DNA of 64,000 nucleotides, from the NCBI GenBank assembly GCA_024663395.1, contig JANFAH010000025.1:806001-870000 (forward strand), read 5' to 3'. Under the pieces are notes generated by a model. That model was not told where the DNA came from and did not search any database. It worked only from the letters and a program-made list of their open reading frames with translations. Positions 12,501 to 23,457 of this stretch are shown piece after piece (positions within the stretch are counted from its first letter, which is position 1; each line of letters starts with the position of its first letter). The DNA comes from Pisolithus tinctorius. Lineage: Eukaryota; Basidiomycota; Agaricomycetes; Boletales; Pisolithaceae. Position numbers and translations under genes: made by a program.

Positions 12501-13994
12501 TAAGGATTCCATGGCCTTGGCTAGGCCTGCAAAGGCACAACGAGCTCATTTGAGGCAGTAGAGGCCTTTTTGCATTGGAATTTCGGCTACTTTCTTTTTC
12601 TGAGCATCAAAAATTTGACAACACTTGTCTCGGAATAATGCTGCATACCCAGCGATGTCAAGTTTGCTAATGGAAACAAGTGTAATTCCCATCTTGGGAG
12701 CATAGAGCACGTCCTTGAGTTGAATATGGGTCTGGGTAGTGCCATTTGGGAGAGAAATTGCAAGATTGCCTTTCCCAATGGCATGGAAGGTGTGGTTGTC
12801 AGCAGTGGTGATAGGTTTGGGTACAATTGGCTTGTAGTCAAGGAATTTGCTGCAGTAGGAGGACATATGACATGAAGTGCCAGAGTCGAACAGGATTGTC
12901 TCTTCTGCAGAATTTAGGCTTTCGCCTGTGAGGAGAACATGGTCATAGTTGTTCGTATATGTGTCTTCTTCATTGTTAATGATGTCCTGGGGGTTCGGAA
13001 TTTCTTCCTCCACAACTTCTGTAAGCCAGTCATCATCCTGCAGGTGTGCTAGCCAAACTCCATCAGGTTCCAAGTCAGCGCTGGTTTGCGTGCTCAAGCT
13101 GGCTGATGCACTGGCCACAGTGGCCACTTTTCCAGTACCTTTCTCCTTCTTTTTCCCTTTTCCCTTGTTCTGGAACCACTTGGGCACTTGCCCAGCTTTT
13201 CCACCACCCTCTTCCCAGCATTGGTCTTTCATATGACCTTTCTTTCCACAGTTTTCACAAGTGGACTTCTTTCTGTCCTTCGCTGAGTAAGCCACATCTT
13301 TGGAATTTCCAGAGTTTCCAGAGTTGCCTCTCTTCATCCACATTTGGCACCTATCATATTCATTGGAAATTACTTTGATGATGAAGTCCAGAGATAGGTC
13401 CTTTTGCATGACTAGGGCCGAAGATGGCATAGCTGCAAGGTTGGAGTTGTAAGAAGCAGGAAGTGAACTGAGGATGATGGCTGCGAAGTCATCGTCTGTG
13501 ATTGACTGTCCAAGTGCAGCAAGTTGTTTGTGCAGTGCACACATCTTGTCAAAGTGAGCATGGACATCGCCTTTTTCCGAACAGTGGGATTCTTGGAGTT
13601 TTCTCTGAAGATCGATTGCGACGATGTGAGAGCGGTTTTGGAAAAGATCGGTGAGGACACCCCACACACTCTTTGCAGTCTCTTCCTTCAGGACTCGAAG
13701 GAACAGAGATTCCAGGAGTGACACAGCAATCACTTGCTTGACATATCCATCATCCTTAGCCCATTGCTGGAGTTTTTCTGGGTATTCGCTGACAAGTTTT
13801 TGCTCCATGGCTGTGGGCTTCCAGGAGGCATCTTTCCCTGCTGAAGGGTCCTCTGGTTTCACATCCAAGCTGGTCAGGTGTCTGATCAACCCTTTCGAGC
13901 TGACAGCCCATTCAACCCGAGCCTTGTAGTATAGCCAGTTGCTTCCATCCACATTTAGGGTTGGGACTTGTAAGGAATGATCATCTTTTGCCAT
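9575..13994 (-). pseudogene. Copia I Gag-Pol polyprotein, broken
   Basis: Starts MAKDDHSLQVPTLNVDGSNW at 13994. Domains in order: UBN2-type Gag; CCHC zinc knuckle CENCGKKGHMKDQC at about 13230; aspartic protease DSGTSCHM at about 12885; GAG-pre-integrase HIRLGHIAP; integrase core with VHTDLWGP, SFMDNHTHYT and HSDQGGEYL; RT with NVALYGLKQ and HVDDCTVTG; RNase H with YTDAD and STAEAEY. The active-site pair DD is kept in RT. Stops break it after the Gag-protease segment (about 12545), after the integrase part and between integrase and RT. Several are TGA where copia II or the family has CGA. Copia II is the closest relative. Confidence 0.9.
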
Positions 13995-14046
13995 AGTGGG
14001 TATTGTTGCTGCATATTAACTCTTTTGGAATTAGAGCATGAGAGCA

Positions 14047-14058
14047 GGGCTCATAACC
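14047..14058 (-). other. Primer-binding site of copia I (initiator tRNA-Met anticodon arm)
   Basis: Directly inside the 5' LTR the element strand reads GGTTATGAGCCCTGC. This is complementary to GCAGGGCTCATAACC, the anticodon stem-loop of fungal initiator tRNA-Met as I know it, and not to the tRNA 3' end. That is the half-tRNA priming known for Drosophila copia and yeast Ty5. Confidence 0.75.
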
Positions 14059-14350
14059 TAACGAAGGTATGAGTTTCTCAGTGTATGAAGTAGTCACTGT
14101 ATTAGTACCTAACAAAGGTATAAGTTTCTACACTACGTCAGTACCAAGTAAATGAGTGGGAATCTAGCTATACTCACCTCAGTGTATGAAGTAGTCACTG
14201 AGGTGGAAAAGAATGGTGTGGAAAATTTATAGTACTGTAATTAGTAAGCGCATTGACATCGGAATTTAATTCCGAGGGTCAGGGAACAATTCCGAGCCCT
14301 CTGGGCGAAACTCCAAGATGCTACCATAATTCCAGATCACATTCTCAACA
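14059..14350 (-). repeat. 5' LTR of copia I
   Basis: 292 bp, beginning TGTTGAGAATG at 14350 on the element strand and ending CTTCGTTA at 14059. It contains CCTCAGTG...CACTGAGG, an 8-bp stem hairpin kept in all LTRs of the family, a palindrome-like TCGGAATTtAATTCCGA, and the 51-bp tandem-like duplicate near the 3' end. Confidence 0.9.
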
Positions 14351-14355
14351 ATATC

Positions 14356-14637
14356 ATTGTGTGTCATCACAACCAAGAATATTGCATCCTCAAGAGCTCT
14401 CATACTAATATATGTGTAGATATGATATTTTATGTTTTATGCAACTTTGTGATATGTCACCACACAGGACTCTGCCCCAGAATATCGCAGATATGATATT
14501 TGTCAAGCTGTCATAGGGGGATATGTCAATATATCACTTGTACACACAAACTCACATCTCGTCACACCAGGTCACACCTGGTGATGTCCAGTTTTCACTG
14601 GGCATTACTCCTGATATGATTTCTGCTGAAGCATAGC
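14356..14637. other. Spacer between the two head-to-head copia elements
   Basis: 282 bp of AT-rich, non-coding sequence with repeated ATATGATATTT-type words (about 14420 and 14490). It is older DNA into which both copia elements inserted from opposite sides. No gene was seen. Confidence 0.5.
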
Positions 14638-14642
14638 AGGAG

Positions 14643-14934
14643 TGTCGAGAATGCAATCCAGAGTTACGGTAGCATCTCGGAGTTTCGCCCAGAGGGCTCG
14701 GAATTGTTCCCTGACCCTCGGAATTAAATTCCGATGTCAATGCGCTTACTAATTACGGTACTATAAATTTTCCACACCGTTCTTTTCCACCTCAGTGACT
14801 ACTTCATACACTGAGGTGAGTATAGCTAGATTCCCGCTCATTTACTTGGTACTGACATAGTGTAGAAACTTATACCTTCGTTAGGTACTAATATAGTGAC
14901 TACTTCGTACACTGAGAAACTCATACCTTCGTTA
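14643..14934 (+). repeat. 5' LTR of copia II
   Basis: 292 bp, TGTCGAGAATG...CCTTCGTTA. It carries the hairpin CCTCAGTG...CACTGAGG (about 14792-14817) and the internal 51-bp duplicate that includes the GTTAGGTAC site. The Plavaka insertion used the equivalent TA in the 3' LTR. Confidence 0.9.
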
Positions 14935-14946
14935 GGTTATGAGCCC
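14935..14946 (+). other. Primer-binding site of copia II
   Basis: GGTTATGAGCCC follows the LTR at once and pairs with GGGCTCATAACC of the initiator tRNA-Met anticodon arm, as in copia I. Both copies keep it, which supports half-tRNA priming for this family. Confidence 0.75.
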
Positions 14947-14998
14947 CGCTCTCACGCTCTAATTCCGAAAGAGTTAATATGCAGCAACAATACCCACT

Positions 14999-17900
14999 AT
15001 GGCAAAAGACGATCATTCCTTACAAGTCCCAACCCTAAATGCGGATGGAAGCAACTGGCTATACTACAAGGCTCGGGTTGAATGGGCCATCAGCTCGAAA
15101 GGGCTGATCGGACACCTGACCAGCTTGGATGCAAAACCAGAGGACCCTTCAGCAGGGAAAGATGCCTCCTGGAAGCCCACAGCCATGGAGCAAAAACCTG
15201 TCAGCGAATACCCAGAAAAACTGCGGCAATGGGCTAAGGATGACGGATACATCAAGCAAGTGATCGCTGTGTCGCTCCCGGAATCTCTATTCCTTCGAGT
15301 CCTGAAGGAAGAGACTGCGAAGAGTGTGTGGGGTGTCCTCACTGATCTTTTCCAAAACTGCTCTCGTGTCGTTGCAATCGACCTTCGGAGAAAACTCCAA
15401 GAATCCCACTGTTCGGAAAAAGGCGATGTCCATGCTCACTTCGACAAGATGCGTGCACTGCGCAAACAACTTGCCACGCTTGGACAGTCAATTACAGATG
15501 ACAACTTTGCAGCCATCATCCTCAGTTCACTTCCCGCTTCTTACGACTCCAACCTCACAGCTATGACATCTTCGGCCCTAGTCATGCAAAAGGACCTATC
15601 TCTGGACTTCATAATCAAAGTAATTTCCGATGAATATGATAGGCGCCAAACACAGACGAAGAGAGGCAACTCTGGAAACTCTGGAAATTCCAAAGATGCG
15701 GCTTACTCAGCAAAGGACAGAAAGAAGTCCACCTGTGAAAACTGTGGAAAGAAAGGTCATACAAAAGACCAATGCTGGGAAGAGGGTGGCGGAAAAGCTG
15801 GGCAAGTGCCCAAGTGGTTCCAGAACAAGGGGAAAGGGAAAAAGAAGGAGAAAGGTACCGGAAAAGCGGCCACTGCGGCCAGTGCATCAGCAAGCTCGAG
15901 TGCGCAGACCAGCGCTGACTTGGAACCTGATGGAGTTTGGCTAGCACACCTGCAGGATGATGACTGGCTTACGGAAATTGCGGAGGAAGAAATTCCGAAC
16001 CCCCAGGACATTGTTAATGATGAAGAAGATGCACATACGAACAACTACGACCATGTTCTCCTCGCAGGTGAAAGCCTAAATTCTGCAGAAGAGACAATCC
16101 TGTTCGACTCTGGCGCTTCACGTCATATGTCCTCCTACTGCAGCAAATTCCTCAACTACAAGCCAATCATACCCAAACCTATCACCGCTGCCGACAACCA
16201 CACCTTCCATGCCATCGGGAAAGGCGATCTCGCAATTTCACTCCCAAATGGCACTACCCAGACCCATATTCGACTCAAGGACGTGCTCTATGCCCCCAAG
16301 ATGGGAATTACACTTGTTTCCATTAGCAAACTTGACGCCACTGGGTATGCAGCATTATTCCGAGACAAGCGTTGTCAAATCTTCAACACTCAGAAAAAGA
16401 AAGTAGCCGAAATTCCAATGCAAAAAGGCCTCTACTGCCTCAAACGAGCTCGTCATGCCTTCACAGGCCTAGCCAAGGCCACGGAATCCTTAACCATGGA
16501 GGAGATTCACATAAGGCTTGGCCACATTGCTCCCGAAGCCATCCGGCGCATGCTCAAGGATGGCATGATTACTGGAATTAAACTGGACGAAGCACATCCT
16601 ACCATGGGCACGTGCAATTCATGCAAATATGCCAAAGTGACTCGGAAGCCCATCAGGAAGGAGCGCAACCCACCCCGCCATGAACATCTTGGCGACGAGG
16701 TCCACACAGATCTCTGGGGACCTTCTCTGGTCCAAACCCCTGGCCACAGTCAATACTATGTCTCATTCACGGATGACCACACCCACTACACCAAGCTGTA
16801 CCTCCAAAAGACGAAAGCCGAGACCTTCACGTCATACAAGGCCTATGAAGCATGGCTGAACATGCAGTTCGACACCAAAGTCAAGCGACTTCGCTCAGAT
16901 CGAGGGGGAGAATACCTTAGTGCAGAATTTTTGGAATATCTGAAATCCCAAGGCACAGAACGACGCATAACCATCCATGATACCCCCAAACACAACGGAG
17001 TTGCAGAACGACTCAACAGAACACTTGTTGAGCGTGTACGTGCGATGATTCATGCCAGTGGCCTACCCAAGAACCTCTGGGGGGAGGCCATTATGCATGC
17101 GACCTGGCTCAAAAACCGCTCGTCAACTCGCCATCTAGGCATGAAAACTCCCTATGAAATGCTCTACCAAAGACCACCCAATCTCTCAAAAATTCCAGTC
17201 TGGGGATGTCGTGTCAAGGTCCATGACACCTCTGGCTCCAAACTAGACATGCGAGCCCGAGATGGACACTGGGTAGGTTTTGACCCTGAGAGCAATGGCC
17301 ACTGTATCTACTGGCCTGACACATGAGCAATCGGAATTGAAAGAAGTGTCATTTTCGAGTGCCAAGATGTGTCTGTACCACATGGTGTGCCGCTCGAGGG
17401 GGAGCAGGGGAATTCCGATGCCTCAGAAAGAAATTCCGAAGCCTCAAAACAAAATTCTGAAACCTCAGAACGGAACTCCGCAGCTTCACAGGGAAATTCC
17501 GAGGCCCCACAGATGGTCAAGCGACCCACTGAAGCAACTTCAGGAATTCTGAGACTAATTCTGGACCCACTCGGAGACAATTTCGAAACACCTCCACCTC
17601 AACCTCGTCATTCCACTCGCCAGCACTTCGAATCAGACTATATGAGGCGCCTACGTGCAGGGGAAGGCACTTGTGATGGGCGCATCCCTCTCGACTTCGT
17701 AAAAGAACTCCGAGAGAGCGATAGCAACCCAAACAGCCCGAAATCCTGAGAAAACGCTACCTATGTATTCGACAAAGAACTAGCTGCCGATGAAGATGAC
17801 ACTAACATCATGTATGCTATGGTGGCAGGGATGGCTGAAGCCAAAGGGCTAGACCCATCAACAGTCCGTGAGGCGAAATCCTGAGCTGACTGGCCGAAGT

Positions 17901-19386
17901 GGCAAAATGCCATAAATGCGGAATTAAACAGCCTAGAGAAAGCGCATACCTGGGATGTCGTTGAGTGCCCCAAAGGTGCAAATGGGTCTTCAAGATCAAA
18001 CACAACGCTGCCAGAGAAATTGAGAAGTACAAGGCCTGCCTAGTTGCTAAGGGCTATTCTCAGATCCAGGGCATTGACTATGATGAAACATATGCTCCCA
18101 TTGCAAGACTCGCATCTCTCCGCACCATACTAGCAGTTGCTGCACGCAATGACTGGGATATCAATGTATTCAATTTCCACTCAGCATTCCTCAATGGCAA
18201 ACTCGGAGATGGCAAAGACATCTACATGGAGCTCCCTGAGGGCTATGCTGTAGGGCGGAATTTTTCCTGTCCAGTTGGGAAGCTAAACATAGCATTATAC
18301 GGCTCAAAACAAGGTGCGCTTCAGTGGTACCAGAAGCTATGCACTACTCTTGCAGATCTTGGGCTCACCAGAGTACATGCAGACTGGGGAGTGTTCTATG
18401 GTCACATAGGATCAGAAATCCTCATCCTTGCCAGCCATGTCAATGACTGCACTGTAACAGGCAGTTCCCCATCATTAATTTGCTCATTTAAACAGGAGAT
18501 CAGCACTCGTTTTAAAATCTCTGACCTAGGGCCCATCAGTTGGCTACTTGGGATGAAGGTGACACAGAACAGAGAAGCCCACACCATATCCCTGTTGCAG
18601 CAGTCATACATCGAGGCCATCCTAACGAAATACAACCTTGCTGACTGCAAACCTGCTGCAATTCCAATGGACCCCGGAATAAAACTCTCTCACGGAGAAA
18701 TTCCGCAGCCAGCCAAAGAAGCTGCATGCATGAAAAACGTACCCTACCATGCTGCTGTTGGCTCCCTCATGCACCTCGCCATTGGAACGTGCCCTGACAT
18801 TGCATTTGCTGTCTCCACAGTCGCACAGTTCAACAATGCACCCAACATGACTCACTGGGAGGCCGTGAAACAAATCTACAGGTATATCTCAGGCACAAAA
18901 GCACTCACTTTAATGTTCGGAAATTCAGAACGAGGCCTTGAGGGCTATACCGATGCAGATGGAGCTTCGCAGGAGCATCGATGTGCTATAAGCAGATATG
19001 CCTACCTACTGGATGGTGGAGCTATCAGTTGGGCTTCACAGAAACAAGAACTTGTAATGCTCTCCACTGCTGAAGCGGAGTATGTTGCAGCGACTCACGC
19101 AGCCAAAGAGGGCCTGTGGCTTCGACAACTCATCGGAGAAGTTTTCCGACCACTCAAACACCCTATCCCACTGTATTCTGACAGTCAATCCGCCATCATG
19201 CTTTCCAAAGCTCGCACAAAGCACATCGACATACGATACCATTTCATTCATTTTGCTGTGGAAAACAATTCCTTTCGTTTAATTTATTGTCCTACTGATG
19301 ACATGGTCACTGATACCCTTACCAAGCCTCTACCTAGCATCAAGGCAAAACACTTTGCGTCTGCACTTGGACTTCATTCTGATTGA
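14999..19386 (+). pseudogene. Copia II Gag-Pol polyprotein, broken
   Basis: One open frame runs from MAKDDHSLQ at 14999 to a TGA at 17324-17326. It covers Gag, CCHC knuckle (CENCGKKGHTKDQC), protease DSGASRHM and integrase (HTDLWGP, SFTDDHTHY, RSDRGGEYL). Then follow a repetitive linker (NSEASERNSEAS-like, 17410-17515), RT and RNase H, the last open from 17965 to LGLHSD at 19386. Stops at 17324, about 17747 and about 17882 are all TGA where CGA fits. A 16-bp deletion at about 17984, compared with copia I, shifts the frame before RT. The RT active site reads HVND where copia I has HVDD, so RT should be dead as well. Confidence 0.92.
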
Positions 19387-19393
19387 GGGGGAG

Positions 19394-19634
19394 TGTCAAG
19401 AATGCAATCTGGAGTTACGGTAGCGTCTCGGAGTTTTGCCCAGAGGGCTTGGAATTGTTCCCCGACCCTCGGAATTAAATTCCGATGTCAATGTGCTTAC
19501 TAATTACGGTACTATAAATTTTCTGCACTGTTCTTTTCCACCTCAGTGACTACTTTGTACACTGAGGTGAGTATAGCTAGATTCCCACTTGTTTACTTGG
19601 TACTGATGTAGTGTAGAAACTCATACCTTTGTTA
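19394..19634 (+). repeat. 3' LTR of copia II, first part
   Basis: TGTCAAGAATG to CCTTTGTTA, 241 bp. It is continued at 25703 after the Plavaka insertion, whose TA target duplication is 19633-19634 and 25701-25702. Confidence 0.9.
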
Positions 19635-19941
19635 CATCAGGAAAATTACTTTGATATGTAGCATAGCCACTAAGGTACACTGTCACCCATAGGCTTCATT
19701 GTGCTAGGTTGTCTCAGGCACACACTCTGTTGCACTATTGACATGTCAATTTAAGATGGGGAGTACAACACATCTGTCATATCAGGCAGTGGACTGTCAT
19801 ACAACCATCACAGACTCACCAGCATGACAGTACAACATATAGCCCTCCAGAGCTACAGTAGTCTACATAGTCATTCCATATATTGAATCACACATTCATT
19901 GACTTGTGGGGTTGCGCAACACAATGGTAAAAAAAAAAAAA

Positions 19942-22900
19942 CTACTCCAATGCGACGAACATATCTAAGTCGATGTAAGAATTCACATAAAATGCGGCAG
20001 CCCTGTCCAGCACGTTGTCCGCTGACCAGTCTGCATTGATCTCCTTCCCGCATCGCGCTTGCAGGTGGCACGCGCGTACAATACGGTCGGCACTGATGAT
20101 CGCCACATTTGGGCGATGATGACGTGTCGAACGAGTGACAATGTACAGACCGGAGGCGGGATCATGGCGGTGGAGCGCTGTAAACCATTCAACGTAGACG
20201 AGGGGATGCGGATAGTTACCAAAGTAATCAGGAAGCTTGAATATGACCCGGACTTGAGCAACTCGCACACCTACGGTTTCCAAGACCTCATCAGCGGAGG
20301 GATGCAAACCGGTGTGATATACATACTGTTTGGAACGAGGGGCGTAGAGCGTTGACACCCTTCCTCCAACACAAATGCGGTATCAAACCGAGCGGAGCAA
20401 TCTGGCTTACGACCTCGACCAATGACCTTTGGCATAGCGCGAATTTTTTGCATACTCTCCTGATGGCCAGTGATGACGCTCGGGCCAGTCTCGACGTACA
20501 GATTGTGGTAGATGTCGAACCGATCTGATTCAGTCAATTGTACAGCTCGGTGTTGACCAGAGTATGAGGAGAGCCATTGTTCGAGTGCGGGAGTGAATTC
20601 AGCAGCTTTGTATTCGGCCCGAATATGGTCAATGGAAAGTCGGCTGCGAGAAGGGAACTTCGTCACTCTGTAGCAGGTATTGGCTGGTAGTTCTGCAGTC
20701 TACATGAGTACATTGCAAGCATGAACATAAATCAATTTACCTGCAACCCGCCGAGCAGATGTGCCAAATACACTGACCCCAGTCGGAGCACGCACCCTTC
20801 CTCGATCCTCACCCCATTCAGAATCAGAGTCACTGCTGCCAAAACATCCATCTTCCAGCGAGTCTGCGGACGAGGACTTCCTGAACTGCCTCCAAGCGAG
20901 GTAGGTGGACTTGTAATGGATAGCTTCTTGCCGCTGAAGCCACAACGCCATCTGCTCCACATAGTCACGCTTGTTACTCGCCCGATAAGCGTCTTTAGCG
21001 TAGTCTATGTGCAAACGCTCCGGGTACTCAGTATTGTAGCCATCTGCGCTGCCAAGCGCTCGTATAGAGGACACGTAGTGCAGAAGGGAATGGATCTTGG
21101 GGATGTTGAAATCCTCTCGCACTTCGAGTTCGACGAGAACGTGCTTGTGGTCGTGGAACGAGTCAAGGCTGTCTTGCATAGCCTTTAGTGTCTTCTCCGT
21201 GTGCTGCTGTAACTGTGCGTAATAAAAGAAGTCCAGCAATGAGCGAGCGACAGCAAGGACACGCTCGTCAACAGCACCAGAAAGTAGACCCACGAATACC
21301 CTCTGCATCTCTTTGTGCTCTTTGCCGGTCCACTGCGAGACTGTTGATATTCCTTTTGCGAAGTGACGAAGAGCAGGGTATCGGGTGACGGTTCGGAAGC
21401 GCGCATCAATCTCTTTCTCCCCAATAATTTTGATACACCACTGGAGTAGATGGTCGTGGAAGACGCCCTTGAGAAGTTGGTGGAGGATGTCGGGAGTGAT
21501 GCAGGCGAAGATGTTGGTGAAGGGTAGGTCTTTCCAAAAAGGTTCGAACACAGCATGCAAACCTTCGTCATCAAACCTCCTAGACTGCCCATTCTTCCGC
21601 TTTCGCTGCAACGTTTTCAGTGTGTCAGCCATGCTGCGGCATGCCCATTCCCCGCGATCTCCTCGTTTATTTGATTGAACCAGACAGAGCGGACATCGAC
21701 TCTCTTTGCTACAAGCTACCAAACATTGTTCAGGGAAGTCCGCAACATAGGCAGCAAGTATCGGATGGACTCGACGCAGACAACCATCGGTGCAGATCAT
21801 GACCTCGCCATTACGACCGGCGTCACCTAGAGGTCGAAGGAGCAGCGACATGGCATGATGGAAGAGGCGATATCCTGCCAGCGATCGGGTCTTTTTCTCA
21901 AAGCACTCGAGTTTGGAGATGGGTAAGTAGCCTATCAATGTCGTCGCATGTGCGGAAACTTGTCGTCTGACATCCTTTGATATGTTTCCTATTGTCAGGT
22001 ACACGGGCCATGCTTTCTTATCCCCACTGAACATCGACAGGGAGGTCTTGTCCGACGACAAGATGACAGGTGCGACCGTAGCGCCGGCAGGCAATTTTCC
22101 CTGTACGATGGAAGTCTTGTTAGGCTCACTCGGCCCAAGCTTCAGAGGTAAGCACTCGCCTGCACATCCCACCACCAATTAGCTGTCCACATTTCATCAT
22201 AGATACGATTTGTGCCTTTGGAATCCGTGTATGCACGCTCAGGGCTGTATGCCATAGCATCCCGGAAGGCCGGGTTACCGATGAGTTCCATAACACACTC
22301 GACTGGATCTCTACGCCACAGCTCGACCTGTTCCCGTCTCCAGCTTCCGTCTTCAGTCACAGCGTCTCCCACCACATCTATCATTTCGCAAGTCCACGCC
22401 GGGCCAGTTCGAAGTGAGTCCACATATTTGAGGAAGGCACGCGTGCTGCTGAAACTGACTCCACTTTCACGAACCTGGTGTCAAGCAATGGTAATGTCAT
22501 TATCTTCTAGAGCGGTGAGTGTGCCGATACATACAAGTGAGAGTTTTAAAAACTCATCGATCTTCGTCTGACCCATGTTTTTCATCAGAAAGCGGGCCAG
22601 GTCCCACTCGTTCTCGTTCTGAAAAGGAGCCCACTGATTATTGTTGTTTTTTTGTTCAGTTTTCTTCATTTCCTCGAACGCTGTTGCACGTGAGCCCAAG
22701 ATTCGAGCGGCGAATCCTGCGTACTGCTCGATGAAGCGTCCGTCACCGGCTGGTGAAGATCCGTCCTCGACGTCTTCAACTGATGCGTGTCTAGGCAGAG
22801 GATTGAGACGTTCAGGTTCAGCGCGAGGCTGAAACTGCTGTACCAAGGATCCTTCCAGAAGATCGAGCCCATCATCGCTAGGCTCGTAGTGCCAGTCAGA

Positions 22901-23092
22901 TGCAAGGTTTGGCGTGTACTCTAACTGACCATCATCAAGCTGATGGTCTTCGTCAACAGATGCAGTGCTCGCAGTGCGCTCCAGGACTTGCTTCCATTGC
23001 TGTTGGCAGGCAGCCGACTGGGAAATGTGCCGCTTGACGCCCGCAACGGTGGAAATGGTTTTCAAGCAGTAGTCACAGCGATGGGTGGCCAT
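19942..23092 (-). CDS. Plavaka transposase, multi-exon, probably frameshifted near its end
   Basis: Starts MATHRCDYCLKTISTVAGVKRHI at 23092, a C2H2-like zinc finger. Exon 1 ends near KLSL at about 22534. Next come VRESGVSFSSTRAFLKYVDSL and a segment ending ANWWWDVQ. The large core exon (to about 20735) has PVILSSDKTSLSMFSGDKKAWPVYLT, then IGNISKDVRRQ, CTDGCLRRVHPILAAYVADFPEQ and PDILHQLLKGVFHDHLLQW, the Plavaka hallmarks. Introns of about 40-60 nt with GT-AG ends separate these. The last part (MTKFPSRSR..., 20666-20360) needs a one-base shift near 20355 to reach VRVIFKLPDYFGNYPHPLVYVEWFTALHR and the stop at 19942. The shift may be a mutation, a sequence error or an unrecognised splice. The rest looks intact. 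Confidence 0.82.
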
Positions 23093-23237
23093 GGTGAGGT
23101 ACACCGTTTCATCTCGTCTGCTGAGGTTACTTGCTAACAGTCTGACAGCTACTATAACTGTGACATGTCTCAATATCAACGATCCATCGGACAAGCTGAT
23201 CATTGGACAGTGAGTGCCAAGATGACACTGTTTGGCT

Positions 23238-23238
<1 letters not shown>

Positions 23239-23269
<31 letters not shown>
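23239..23269. repeat. 31-nt T homopolymer
   Basis: An unbroken run of 31 T in the Plavaka intergenic region between the two divergent genes. It could be a poly(dA:dT) nucleosome-excluding promoter element. Its exact length may be unreliable in assembled reads. Confidence 0.85.
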
Positions 23270-23270
<1 letters not shown>

Positions 23271-23457
23271 ATACAAATATCACCTGCAATCGTCCTATCG
23301 TCCTTGCGCTGACACGCTCGTGTTTTCTTCGTTGATCCCACCAAACAAGACCATACCCGCATGCTGGATATAAGGAGTGAGTACGGAACCAGTAGTACCC
23401 GCATAATTGTTGTTCACGCTCTCGAGTTTCAGCTACTTGCACACGCAATGCAACCTT

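Larger units (their letters stand above)
9322..14355 (-). mobile_element. Copia element I, complete but inactivated, with ATATC target duplication
   Basis: The element proper is 9327-14350 on the minus strand. ATATC at 9322-9326 and again at 14351-14355 is a perfect 5-bp target duplication. In element order it has a 5' LTR (14350-14059), primer site, gag-protease-integrase-RT-RNase H coding region (13994-9575), a polypurine tract (complement of 9568-9576) and a 3' LTR (9567-9327). The domain order with integrase before RT is copia (Pseudoviridae). It is the same family as copia II at 14643-25753. Confidence 0.92.

Noticed and set aside
14059..14934. The two facing copia LTRs as arms of one large inverted repeat or foldback element
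   Set aside because: Each belongs to its own element with its own target duplication, and the spacer lacks any matching terminal structure.
15064..16707. Long antisense open frames within the copia II gag and integrase region
   Set aside because: They follow from codon bias of the sense frame and repeat in copia I; they have no start context, motif or length of their own.
22481..23404. N-terminal extension of the Plavaka transposase with a poly-lysine stretch
   Set aside because: The lysines are read from the 31-T run. The zinc-finger start at 23092 is far better supported.
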